Below, piece by piece: positions 46,868 through 57,784 of a stretch of DNA of 64,000 nucleotides. Each line of letters starts with the position of its first letter. Position 1 is the first letter of the stretch. Source of the DNA: Eucommia ulmoides. Lineage: Eukaryota; Streptophyta; Magnoliopsida; Garryales; Eucommiaceae. Under the pieces are notes generated by a model that was not told the origin of the DNA, made no database searches, and was given only the letters and a program-made list of their open reading frames with translations. The position numbers were made by a program, and so were the translations under genes. The stretch covers positions 54,453,231-54,517,230 of the forward strand of contig CM028329.1 in NCBI GenBank assembly GCA_016647705.1, written 5' to 3'.

Positions 46868-47324
46868 GGAAGCTTCTGTAAGTTCTTTTCGGGGTTTGTG
46901 ATTTGGGTCTTTCTTCAACCTCATTGTTGGTATCCTCTATCATTTTCTTGTAGAAAGAGCATATGGAAAGTGTCTCCATATATCATCTCCTTGGCCTCAT
47001 TGTCATCGTAGTCGACGTTTGTCTACACTAGCATAGTATCACCAGAGTTGCAGACCTTTTGCTTTGTTAAATTGATCGGTGCCGAAAGAGGATATGCAAC
47101 CCAAATTAGGTTGCAAATAAGAGGGGGGAATAAAGAGGGAATAAAAAGAAAAGAAAAGGAAAAAAAAATATCGGGATTGGTATTGTCATTTTTATTCCAA
47201 ATAAAATGATAATTACGTCATGTTCGACTTTTTCTTATACGATGTTAGTTTATCAAAGTAAAATGGATAAAGTGATAGTTAATAAAAGTATAGAGAGTAA
47301 AAGGCAATTTATCCTTTAAAATAC

Positions 47325-48635
47325 TTGATATAAATATTTATATTGGAATACTTTAGAAAATTAATCATAGATGATTTGGAATCTTTTGTAAGGTCCTGAT
47401 CCATATAAAATGGGTAGTTTGCTCCACACCATCTAATTTTTTCCAAATTGATTAACTATATATTAAATTTTGTATGATTGAAATAAATGTGGAACATAAG
47501 AGATCAAATGTGTAGTTTAATAAATCTTAAGGTCTAAATAATATCCATACTTTGGGGACCAAAAATGTAATTTTCCCTATATTTAAGGATAAAAGCAAGA
47601 GACGTTTTCATGTGTGAAATTTTGAGATGGCTTCGTACGATATTAGAATCGATATAGAGGATTGTTACCCAGAAAATAAATTTTAGATATAGTGGATTGT
47701 TACCCTGAGAATTAATTTTCAAAGTAATTGTGATTTTTGCTCCATAGGCCCAGCTGGCACATCCAATACCATGAATTTGGGACCCGAATTGAATTTTTGG
47801 TGGGGCAGTGCTACACAATATACAGCCCACCCCAACAAATCAAGAAATTTAAAAGTTGAATAAAAAAATATATTAAAATTAAAAAGATTATGATAATGCA
47901 TTTTAAATATTTACTGAAAGAAAAGTATATTAAAATCAACAAATAAAAAAATGACACTTTTAAATAATAAATTTTGACTACCAAAAAAATTCGAGTTCTT
48001 AATAGCAATTGAAAAGCTTTTTTTTTTTTTTTTTATTCATATAACTACGCGTTACATTAATTTTTTTAAAAAATTCAGTACTACTGTATTATATGAAAGT
48101 TAATGCAATTTTTCATGTAAAAGAATATAATGATTTTTAATATATATATATATGTTTGGGGTGTTGAAAATCATGTTTCAACATTATATTTTTAAGGCGT
48201 ATGTGAATAATATAGAATTCGAGTATGGGGGAGCACGCAAGGTGGAGGTTTGAGCAATATTGGTTGGGTGATTTTGGCTATGGAAAGCTTTTCTTTGCAT
48301 AATTGTCATCAACTGTCTTTCCTACCATAAGAACCTTATTGCCAAGAAACACTTATCGCCACAATACTTAATCTCCACTGAATAAGTACCCATTTGACAA
48401 TGGAATATATTTCAACTTAAGGCAATATGAATAAATAAGAAAAATTTAATCAAGCAAAATCCTCCCGTTTGTGACACTTGATTCATGCTGTTTGAGCAAA
48501 TGATTTTATTTTTTAAGTTGTGTTATTGTTTCTATTTTGGTCTTGCAAGATAAATTCTTCTTCATCACCCAAGTGCGTGTGTGTGTTTTGCTAAAATATT
48601 TTTTATTAAAAATATTTGTCATTCACTTGTAATGT
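47325..48635 (-). other. Right-arm duplicated sequence, no gene
   Basis: This matches the left arm (about 12530-12920 and 15420-16450) in reverse. Minus-strand frames at 47534-48008 include a GGG(T)CTGTATT-AGTGT-CGCC patch conserved with 16010-16090, but they are broken differently in the two arms. The 12990-15420 block of the left arm is absent here. Confidence 0.5.
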
Positions 48636-49330
48636 TGTAACGACCCAGTTTTCCAATACCGCCACTTGATTTCTTCCTTTTTTTATTTTTATGGAGAAGT
48701 AGATAAAAGACATATCACTCCACCACCACGCTTCCTTTGAGCCACTATGATGAAAATAATAAAAGGCGTGCCCTCGACTTGATATTGCTCAATCAGAATA
48801 GTACGTACATAATTGTTTGAAATTTAATATTAAAAATTAAAAATTCCGAGATTAGACATATCCCAATATATTCCATAGCAAAAGTTCAAAATCCTAACCC
48901 ATCCTGATCAGTCCTAAAAAAATAAAACGATACATCCCTCTAACTCTACCTAACGTCAATAGGGGACTCGCCTCTAGTTGAGGTATCTGAGATAAAATAT
49001 GTATTGGTGTACTGTCTTTAAAATTTAAAAATAATTTATGGATTAATATTTACCAAGCATCGTTTTCAAAATATAAATATAACCGTACACTAAGTAGAAA
49101 TAAAATTCTACAACTATCATCAAAATAAAATAAATGCATTTAAATCAACTAATTAAATTACTTTAATATATAATAAAATACCATATACATATTTTCTACT
49201 AACCATAGGATCGTTTCACCTCACGATTAAGAGTTATAAAGGTATCATAACTTGTACAACTGTGCAATCTAAGGTTGATATCAGTGTAAAAATTATTTAA
49301 TATCTCCAATGGTAGGAGTCAATACATAAT
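48636..49330 (-). mobile_element. Worn gypsy-type LTR remnant, partner of 11270-12486
   Basis: Read in reverse it ends ACTGGGTCGTTACA and carries the TACCTAACGTCAATAGGGGA and AGTATTGGTGTACTGTCT-type landmarks of the family. It is collinear with about 11770-12486 in the left arm. Confidence 0.5.
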
Positions 49331-50154
49331 ATAAACTATCATATCGTGACGATAATCATCATCGTCAATAACAACTCCCCCACTTGTGGCCGGGGATTCG
49401 TTGTTTGCCCTAGTGGAAATGGCCAACAACTCCCCCACTTATGGTCCGGGATTCTACATGCATATCTAGGTTGAACACACACATATATAGTAACCATCGA
49501 TATGTACACACATATATGTGTATATGTAAACACTTAATTACATGAGAAAGAAAAGAGTGAGAGGAGACTTACATGAGAGAGAGAGAGAGAGAGAGAGGGA
49601 ACAAATGAAGGCTTGAGCTATACTGAAAATACACATATATAAATGATAGACAAGATCCATCTCAACCCATTTTTCTATGCATGTTTTTTTTTTTTTTTTT
49701 CCTTGGCTTCCACATTCCCTTCTCATCATTTTTTCATGTTGAGGTGGCTTCATAAAAAAATCCACTCACCATTTAATATTTTTGTTTTAGTTTATCTCAA
49801 TTCCAATGGATAAGAATGGAAGGATATTTTTATTTCAATTACATATATAACTCAAAGATAATGTTATAAATATTTATTCAACCCTAAAACTCTTATCAGT
49901 AATTCTTAAATTATATATTAACCCCAAAGCTTTTAAAGACAAATTAAAATTAACATATCAATCCCAAAAAAATTAAATTGAAACTTTAAATAACACATTA
50001 GACCCAATATTTTTTTTAACGTTATAAAAATACAAATAAAAATATATACATACAAAAATCGGGTCTTACAAGTATAGTTAATACTTTTTGTGCATTTTTT
50101 AATGTGATATATTGTCATTACTTTCAACATTTTATTCATGATTGTTGTGAGATA

Positions 50155-50520
50155 CACTACAATAACAAAAACTGTCTATAAGGGCACATTTGGTAGAACA
50201 CTATATGTATTGTGGCTTATAAAGGTACTTTTTGGAGTACAAAATTGAAAGTATCGCAAAAAAAATAAATTTGTTGGGACACTATATGTTATTGTACACT
50301 ATAAAAGTATTTTTCGGGACACTATATGTATTGTGCCCTATTATCAAATATTTAAAGGACACAAAGTAGTGCCCCAATAACATTTAATTAGTAATTAAAT
50401 AAATTAATATCTATATATAATATAAAAGGATAGAAAATAGTGCCCTAAAAACATAAATTATATCAAGGCACAATTTTGTGTCCTATTATAATTTAATTAC
50501 ATATATTAAAATAAATTAAT
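50155..50520 (+). mobile_element. CACTA-type left end, second family
   Basis: CACTACAATAACAAAAAC begins exactly where similarity to the left arm stops. It is followed by multiple subterminal copies of GGGACACTATATGTATTGTG in both orientations. This arrangement is typical of a CACTA terminus. The right end was not found with confidence, so the extent is a minimum. Confidence 0.55.
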
Positions 50521-50526
50521 TGATAT

Positions 50527-50930
50527 TTGCCCAACTTAACCCCACCCAAAAAAAGAGTGCCTTCTTTCCCACTCACATATTTGGTGGGAAAAAAAAAGAT
50601 AGGTCATTTTGGTTTTGGTTTTCCCCTCACACCACACTCTCACTCTCAGTCTTTTAGTCTTGATACCTACCCCAAACCCTTTAGTTTTTCTCATTTTCCT
50701 CTCCAATGCTGTATCGCCGACGAAATCGCCTTAGACATCTCAGCCCTTTCTCTCAATTTCGATCTCAGCCCTCTCTCTCGATCTCAGCTCTCATTGTTAG
50801 CGATGGTGTTTGTTTCGTCTCCTCGTTGTTCTTCTTCCTATCAGCACCGATGAGAGGCCCATCAATTTTCGCAACATAGGCTCGGGGCTTGTCATGTTTT
50901 GAAAATAGTCTCAGACTAAGAATTTGAATT
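50527..50930 (+). other. Leader-like, gene-like patch, unrecognised
   Basis: CT-rich sequence with TCTCAGCCCTCTCTCTC-type repeats and a 108-codon frame (50527-50853) looks like a plant 5' leader with a short first exon. I recognise no protein. It sits between two CACTA-type ends and may be captured or element-encoded. Confidence 0.25.
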
Positions 50931-51150
50931 CACTATTGGAAAACAGCCTTTTATCACGCTTACTAAATATAATTAATTTCGTTTTTTAAATATACCATGA
51001 TTGTAACAATATGAATGAGATATAATCTCGCTTAAAATTTATTATGTGATAAATTTTTTATCTCACTATTTTAATAAACCATGATAATAGGTTGTAGATT
51101 TTATCACAGTTATTATTTACAAGTGAGATTAATTGGTGCTTGTGTAAAAA
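50931..51150 (+). mobile_element. CACTA-type end related to the element at 6921-10230
   Basis: CACTATTGGAAAACAGCC and the next 200 bases match the reverse complement of 10230-10020, including the TTATCACGCTTACTAAATAT subterminal motif and the TGTAACAATATGAAT phrase. This is a second copy of the same CACTA family in opposite orientation. Its other end was not located; nested LTRs downstream may separate them. Confidence 0.75.
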
Positions 51151-51239
51151 TGCGCTAAATTTAACCTCCCAAAAAAAGGCATTGGCCAAATGTTATGTTC
51201 TCACCCCCATCCAAATCTTTCGCCTTTTTTTTGGTAACC

Positions 51240-51780
51240 TCTTCTTGCTTCTTTCTCTTTCATTGAGAGCCTCTCTCTAAAAAACCCTAGACATGGAGGA
51301 GCCTCTCTCTCACTCTCACTCCCAATTCCCACGATATCTCACTCTCTCTCTGTCTCGCTCTTTTTCCCTCTTCTTTGAGCCATCGATCTCACGGCTAATC
51401 TCGCTCTCTCTCCGATTTCATGACAAAGCTTTAGATCCGTCACGAAGACGAAGGCACTCGCCGCCGATATCGCCGTCGATCTCAAATTTGAAAATCCTCA
51501 CCCTCCGACTTTGCTTTTCCACCTCTCGCCCTCTCGATCTCATGATTTCTCTATGAAATCCACTGGATCGGCTATGGCTATGAGCTTGGATAACGTCCAT
51601 GGCTGTCAATTCTTAGATCTACTGCTGCTTCATTCTTTCGTATCTACCCTAACTAAGCTTTTTTTACTTGTTTACTAACTAAGTGTGTCATTATTCTCAG
51701 ACATTGCTGGAAGATAAATGCGGTGCCCCATCTCTGGTGAGGTATGACTGAATTTCGTTTACCCTTTGCTACGTGCTTGT

Positions 51781-51831
<51 letters not shown>

Positions 51832-52740
51832 AGTTTGTTGCTGCAACTACGATTAGAGCTGGGAATATATTCCCTTGATGATTATACTGAAGAAAAAGAA
51901 CTAGAATCAGTTGTAATTGTAATATGCTACATTATAAATTACAAGTCTTTTTGGGTTTTTTTCTTGGCTTGTCTGTAAGTGTTTTTTTATTCATATATGA
52001 ACTGTTTTGGTTTCAACAGATTCTATCTTGCTAATAAAAAAACCCAAATCACCTTGTGTTTTGGTTAGATTGCTAAGCTTGTTATACTCTTAATTTTTTC
52101 AAAATATCAATGTATGTGGTTTGCATTGTAGTGGCACATGGATAGTGTTAGTTTTCTTGTTGATGACTCTGTGTTGTTGTTTCTATACATTGAATAAGAT
52201 CTTCATCTCTCTTGGTCTTCGTGTTCTATATATGGGTTTGAAAAATGTTGTCTATGAACTATGGTTTACACAGCATGATGAGCTTTCTCGGGTTATGAAA
52301 CCCAATGTTGAATTTCTCTCAGCCTTCCCCTGAGAGCAATCCACAAATATATATTTTGGGAAATGGGAAGGTTCACCAAATCAGTTTCTTGGATGCCAGT
52401 TCTTCTGTCTTGATCAATTTGTCATTTGTTTTTTAATTTGGTGTCTAATTGTGTTTTTTTTTTTTTTAAGGCAAACTATGTGATTTGTTTTACAATCCTC
52501 TTTGATTTTTACCCTCTACCCAATCATTCCACCATGGCCTACTACTGGTACGATGATGGTCACCTCGCCTTCATTCCTCTCTCCAACGATTCAAGGTATG
52601 CTCAATTTCCATAGCAATATTACTATTTTTCTATTCATAACTTGTTTTATTTTTTATGATCTTTGTTTGATAATCTTGGCTACTCCCAAAACTTAAAGTG
52701 TGAGTTTTTCCCCAATTGGTGATTGGTGGCCTCTAATTTA
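51240..52740 (+). other. Gene-like, unrecognised region (possible CACTA cargo)
   Basis: The region begins with a CT-rich leader and an ATG (51293) in an 87-codon frame. It continues through splice-like sites, a 70-codon frame at 52121-52333 with a hydrophobic start (TWIVLVFLLMTLCCCF), and a short frame from the ATG near 52534 (MAYYWYDDGHLAFIPLSNDS) followed by AGGTATGC, a plausible splice donor. I do not recognise the protein. The neighbourhood suggests a gene or gene fragment inside a CACTA element. Confidence 0.3.
51784..51827 (+). repeat. (TA)n microsatellite
   Basis: About 21-22 uninterrupted TA dinucleotides. Confidence 0.95.
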
Positions 52741-53817
52741 AGCGTTGCCACTTTCACCGTAAGCGTACGGATCAAGTTTTAGTATAATGGACCTTTCAAT
52801 TGGGTATCGTATCTACAGAGATTGGTTGAGATTACTATCAAGTACTGCGATAGTCATAACCTAATTTTATCTAGGCGACTAAAAATGGTATTTAATTTAT
52901 ACTAATACTAAACTAAAATACTAATTAACTTAACTATACTATAAATACTATATTGAGATTGTTTAGGGGAGTAGATTGTCTAGGGATTAACTTTATTTAC
53001 TTAAATACGTTTGGTTTCGTTTTAGTTAACATTAACGGCGTTCGGCGTATCCGACAATCTCGGTTCGTAAACTCCCGATTGTAAGACGGGGGAATACGTG
53101 ACTTCGTGTCAACACCGAAGTCCCGTTCAACGTCTTAACGATTCTAGGCCACGTGAGTCTCGCCCCAACGCCGTCGATTGCACACAATCTAACGCCCTCC
53201 CGGGTCGTTAGATTGTCATGTTGTGTTTACCCTAATTCGAATCCAGGGTTATCTCTCCCGATTGTTAAACCCCGTATTTTCAATATATCTAAATTAGCAT
53301 ATAATCATAGAAACATGGAAACACAATCAAAATTATAAGCAACAACAATAAATGAAACACAAATTCAACCAAAAGTACATTTTCATAAAATAATATTTTA
53401 ATCCCTATTACAATCCATGTTTAGCCTATGGTCATAGCTGTTTATACAATTGAAACAAAGCTAACCATGCTCACACAAACATAGAAGATAAGAAATAAAA
53501 GGAAAAACGGATGAACTTAGCCGATATCCGAAGATTAGCCGCTAAAATCATCCACCAATCGATTCTCCTTCTCCGTGTGGTAATCTTCTCCTTTGGATTT
53601 GTTTGAGCACTCCCCATACTCTCTCTATATTCTATACTAAGCCCTAAGGGCTGTAATGGCCAGAGCGAAGCAAATGAGAGGGGAGGAGAGGAGTTTAAAT
53701 AGGCAAAATATCTAAAACAAAATATCCAAATTGTGCAGAGTTGACTGCCTAGGCAGTGGGTATGTCGGTTCAATGTTTGCCGCGGCGGTGGATTTCGGGG
53801 ACATTCTGCAGTTTCAC

Positions 53818-56216
53818 TGTAAAACCCTAACTTTCGCATACACCTAATTTTAGTTGCATTCTAAAACATGTAGAAAATAACGGGGTAGATTGTGTTAAAT
53901 AAAATTCAATTTAAAATTTTAGGGGGTTAATCCACAATTTTTACAAAACCTAAGTTTTTGTTTTGGGTTTAAACAAAAACTTAAGATAATTAGGGGGCGA
54001 TATATGTAAATAACCCTAAAATATTATTAAAAAAAAATGAGTAATGGGGTATGAATACAACCCTATTACCTTGCGCATATATATATATATATAAACGCTA
54101 TACACATATATATGCAAAAAACTTGAAAAGAAGATAAAAACAGAGAAAGGAAGAGCGTGGGTGTCATGTTGTTAGTCGGTCGGTTGACGTTTGGGTTGTT
54201 GGGTCGTCAGAGTGTGTGCAGGCGGTGGAGGGGGGAGGTGATCGGTGCTATTGTTGAACGACGACAGGGGTGAACGTAGTCGTCCGACGAGTTGCAAGTG
54301 TGTGTGTGGGTGATTGGCGGTGTCGCCGGTGGGTATGTGAGCGTGGGTAGGTGTGGAGTTGTCGGCAATGTGGGGGTGTGTTCGTCCGGTGTGTGTGTTT
54401 CATCGTATACCGGTGTGTGTGTGTTGTGTTAGGGTGTGTGTAGGTGACCGTAGTCCAGCCGTGGTATGTGGGAGTCGCCGGAGTTGGTGGGAGAGAAAGA
54501 AACGACTGTCTGAAAGTTGAAGCAGAAACCAGAAACGGGAAGAAGACGATTGTTGCCGCAACGGTGAGATCAATCGCCGCGGCAGTGAGCTTTTGCATGC
54601 AGAACTGCTGTTGCATCGCCGTAGCGGTGAGATCGCTTAGCAGTGAAGACCTGGGCAGAAAATAGTGAAATTCAACCATTCGTAAAAAAGGTAAAATTTT
54701 GACCGATTTCTAATTTTGTTAAAAATTGAATTTTTAGCGTTAAAATTTCCTTAACTGTTAAAATTAATAATCGTGACAATAGTAATGTTACAACTGTTAA
54801 TTTGAAAAATATTGTACAGTAAATATTAATGTCGTGAATTGGGGTAAATAGTAATTTTACATAATCAAATTTGGGGAACGGGGAATTTCGTAATTTAGGA
54901 CCATGCATTGCCTATTAGGGTTGTTTAAAATAAAATATTAATTTAGGCCTTATCGTTATTAGGTTTGCAAACGCCAGCATCCCAGTAGATTTTGAACGTC
55001 GGTATTTTTGCAGTGCGAAAAACGAGGTGAGTGTATTGTCTTCTATATAAATTTACAAAATCTTATTTTCGTATAAATTGTGGAGAAATACGTTTCTTGG
55101 AAAAAAATGTGTTGATTTGAAAATGAATGATTTTGTGACTTATATGGATTAAGTGGGTTTTAAATATGGATTTTGTGAAACTGGAAAAGGGAAAAATGTG
55201 AAATTTTTTGTGTGTGTCCAACTATGCCATAGTTTTGTTCCCGTCAGGAGGGCATGTCCGACGGGATGATTTTGACTTATCCGAAGGGTTAGTTCGGCAG
55301 GTGGTTGATTATATTACGACCTCTCCGGAGGATTAGTCCGACAAGTGGTTGTTGATATTATGACATGTCCGGAGGGTTAGTCTAACTGGTGGTTGGTTAT
55401 ATTATGACCTGTCTGGAGGGTTAGTCTGGCAGGTGGTTGATTATATTATGACTTGTCCAGAGGGTTAGTCCGGCAGGTGGTTGATTATACTACGACCTGT
55501 CCGGAGGATTAGTTCGGTAGGTGGTTGTTGATATTATGACCTGGCCAGAGGGTTAGTCCGACAAGTGGTTGTTGATATTATGACTTGTTAAGAGGATTAG
55601 TCTTGCAGGTGATTGTTTGACCTGTCAGGAGTGCAAAACCTGAGGGTGGTACGGTACCGTTGCAACTCCCGATCGTGAGGTAGTTATAATATTTGGGTGT
55701 GTTAAATATATAATTTCATTATATGGGTGACAGTTTGGAAATTGGTTTTAGTATGGGTTACAGTTTGGAAATTGGTTTCAATATGGTATACGATATGGGC
55801 TTAGCTTTATGTTACTACATTTTATTGGTGGAAATGGAATTGGATTTTCAGCCGGGTATGTGATTATAAAATATTATATTTTGAAAGGTAGTATTTATCA
55901 ATTTTATTTGATCCATTAAATTAAATATTTTTATTATGTAGATAGTACAAAGATAAAAATTTTGGTTTCAAGTACTGCGGCTAGGAGTCGGTCTACTACT
56001 GACACTAGGTAGAGTCTGGTGGTAGGGTCATTTTGGAGGTGAGCCGGTCAGATATGAATCGTGGAAAGTTAAGGTATTTTGGAAAGAAAAAAAATAACAT
56101 TTACAATAGCGCGTGTATTTATGTATATCTGTATGTATATAGTTAATTGAGCAGGTAGCATCATGTCGACGTCACACCCGGCCTCAAGTGACAAGTGCCC
56201 GAGGTAGGGCGTGACA
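53818..56216 (+). mobile_element. Gypsy-type solo LTR, about 2.4 kb, nested
   Basis: It starts TGTAAAACCCTAAC and ends AGGGCGTGACA. The flanks TTCAC (53813-53817) and TTTAC (56217-56221) differ at one base. It shares the landmarks of 39211-42128: a GTGAGTGTATTGTCTTCT phrase, a GTCCGGAGGGTTAG repeat array, CCGTTGCAACTCCCGATCGT and TAGAGTCTGGTGG. Joining the outer flanks restores the host LTR sequence around ACCGCCTAGGCGGTG. Confidence 0.8.
55264..55620 (+). repeat. 44-bp tandem array, eight units
   Basis: The unit is approximately GACCTGTCCGGAGGGTTAGT, then CCGGCAGGTGGTTGATTATA, then TTAT. Units start near 55264, 55318, 55360, 55408, 55450, 55494, 55538 and 55582. The related LTR at 39211-42128 has only about three such units (41222-41440), so the array varies between copies. 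Confidence 0.9.
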
Positions 56217-56548
56217 TTTACCGCCTAGGCGGTGAATCCCACCATCTAGGTGATGAGTTTACAACATCAATAGCCCTTCTCTGCATTTTCATCGCCGTGG
56301 CGATGGTCTGAACGCCGCGACGGTGGGCTTCTTTCATAATATTGCCTCCTTGCTTGTTTTTCCACCGTTCTTCGACCGTTTTTGGTCTGAATTGATCGTT
56401 TGCGCTCCGATTCCAAACATTTTCACCCATACACCTGTTTTAATACAAAAAGAATAAAAATATATTAAAACGTATTAAAAACGTACTAAACATATTCGAA
56501 AACTAACAAATTTGGTTTGAAAACAGATAGGTAATTTACACCTATCAG

Positions 56549-56895
56549 TGATTCAAGCTTAAATGCCAATATATTTTTCTAATTTGATACAAGGATTGAA
56601 TAATTTTTCTTTTGATTATCGATTTTTAATTAGGTGTTGGCGAACCTCGATTTGTGTAAACGGCTGCAGTAAAGCATGTGTTTGATTTGTTTTGCCTTAT
56701 ATCTTGATTTTTTTTTTTTTTTTTGCAGGAAATGACGGGACTGACTTACTTTATGTTGGATCAGTCGAGACATGAGGCGGAGTATTGCATGGAAAATACA
56801 TTTAACACATATTTAGTATGTCTATCACTTTTGTACTTAAGTCTTGTTTTTATTTACGAATGGTGGTTTAGATGTTGAAAGGAAGTAGTGACCCA
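56549..56895 (+). other. Exon-like segment behind a strong splice-acceptor-like site
   Basis: A T-run ending TTTTTTTGCAG (to about 56728) is followed by an open stretch of about 85 bases (EMTGLTYFMLDQSRHEAEYC...) ending near TTAGTATGT, which is donor-like. This may be an exon of the same unrecognised gene or CACTA cargo seen upstream of the nested LTRs. No homology is recognised. Confidence 0.25.
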
Positions 56896-57781
56896 TGACG
56901 GGAAACATAAAAGGAAACATAATATTAAATATGAAAACAACATAAATATTAAATTAAATTAGGTAATGACATAATTCTAAATATACAAAAGGAAACTTTC
57001 TTTTGTATATATGGAATATTCTAATATGCCCCCGCAAGATGGAGCTCCGTGAGAAGAATCCAATCTTGGATCTTGAGTAGAAGAAGAAGAAAATCCTCCC
57101 TCTTTTTGTCCCTCACTTTTTCTTTCTTTGTAGATCTCGGTCTCGAGATTGTCCTTGTTTGTCTTAATCTTTGCTTACTACCCCTTAAAAAAAAAGAAGT
57201 ACATATTCACCATGACTTCCCATTGTGCCCAACAAGAATAACCCCATACATCTGCAAGTTAAGGGTTCGTGCCTACGACAAAACACTTATTTGGAGAGAT
57301 AACGCTTGTTACGATCTATGGCGCACCACAACTCACTACAGCGAGCCCCAAATGTTTCAAGAAAGCACTCCAACGAGCCTCCCAACAACTAGATGCTAAC
57401 AACACCAAGCCACTAGCACAGGCTCTTCTTCTTCTACTCAAGATCCAAGATTGGATTCTCCTCATAGAGCTCCATCTTGCGGGTACACACCGCCTGTCAT
57501 TTTAATTTGTTAAAAAGGGGCCCAATGTATGTATAAGGATACAAACAAGAAGTCTAGTTTTTAAAAATTATAACCATATAACTATTATCAAATAGAGAAA
57601 TGACTTGTATATTGTTATTGATAACAATTTCCACTATTAATACAAGTTGGGAGATGAATTATAAAAGGAAACATAATATTAAATGTGGAAACAACATAAT
57701 TACTAAATTAAATTAGGTAATGACATAATTCCAAATATATAAAAGGAAACATTCCTTTTGTATATATGAAATATTCTAATA
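56896..57781 (+). mobile_element. TRIM-like element with 120-bp direct repeats and an internal hairpin
   Basis: Near-identical direct repeats (56907-57026 and 57661-57781) run from ATAAAAGGAAACATAATATT to TATTCTAATA. The first is followed by CCCCCGCAAGATGGAGCTCC. Inside, 57028-57090 and 57421-57486 are inverted repeats of about 60 bp. The second direct repeat abuts exon sequence of transporter copy D. No target duplication or coding capacity was found, so the class is tentative. Confidence 0.5.
57028..57486. repeat. Long inverted repeat, arms of about 60 bp
   Basis: The left arm runs GCAAGATGGAGCTC to TTGAGTAGAAGAAGAAGA; the right arm is its reverse complement with few changes. The loop of about 330 bp is gene-like but unrecognised. 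A transcript through this region could fold into a long hairpin. Confidence 0.8.
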
Positions 57782-57784
57782 CGG

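Larger units (their letters stand above)
33713..46881 (+). mobile_element. TRIM (miniature LTR retroelement), split by an LTR retrotransposon
   Basis: LTR1 (33713-33822, 110 bp) starts TGTTACATTCCTGTCGCACA and ends CTCCTGACA. The primer-binding site TGGTATTGGAGCC follows at once. A short interior and a purine-rich AAGGGCAGGA lead to LTR2 (33960-34059 plus 46868-46881), which is interrupted by the LTR retrotransposon. The outer flanks are GTTCT on both sides (33708-33712 and 46882-46886), an exact target duplication. Without the insertion the element is about 355 bp, within the usual TRIM range. It encodes nothing. Confidence 0.88.
33181..47314. mobile_element. Mutator-like element, inverted copy, split by a 13-kb nest
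   Basis: The ends GGTAAATTGCCTTTTACC (33181) and GGCAATTTATCC (ending 47314) match the element at 16456-17419. The flanks TTTAGAATAC (33171-33180) and TTTAAAATAC (47315-47324) are its target duplication in reverse. The middle is interrupted by the TRIM at 33713-46881. This is the same ancestral insertion as in the left arm, carried along by the duplication. Confidence 0.8.
32930..50154 (-). repeat. Right arm of the large inverted duplication
   Basis: Read in reverse complement, this arm follows 6480-17680 in order. Its excess length is due mainly to the TRIM and LTR-retrotransposon insertion (33713-46881). It lacks the CACTA at 6921-10230, the 345-bp duplication block at 10580-11268, and the 12990-15420 block. 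The outer edge lies beside a CACTA-type end at 50155. Confidence 0.8.
52746..56548 (-). mobile_element. Gypsy-like (Tat/Athila-type ends) LTR, reverse strand, split
   Basis: In reverse this starts TGATAGGTGTAAATTACC (near 56548) and ends GCTTACGGTGAAAGTGGCA (near 52746), matching the LTR at 2270-3937 in order. Shared parts include a GTATTAAAACAGGTGTATGG phrase, the GAGTGCTCAAACA leader and AGAAGGAGAATCGAT. The TATA-like TATTTAAACTCC (reverse of 53692-53703) is conserved in position. It is interrupted by a gypsy-type LTR at 53818-56216. No clean target duplication was found. Confidence 0.6.

Noticed and set aside
50155..50931. One CACTA element with ends at 50155 and 50931
   Set aside because: Both read as left-type CACTA starts in the same orientation with different subterminal motifs, so they are ends of two elements, not the two ends of one.
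54248..54679. 143-codon minus-strand frame
   Set aside because: It is the counterpart of the same GT-rich LTR region in the related LTR; not conserved as protein between copies.
56548..56552. AGTG|ATT near 56551 as the right end of the CACTA starting at 50931, matching its ATT flank
   Set aside because: The sequence inward is the end of the gypsy-like LTR and shows no match to the CACTA terminal repeat or its subterminal motifs; the 3-bp match is likely chance.
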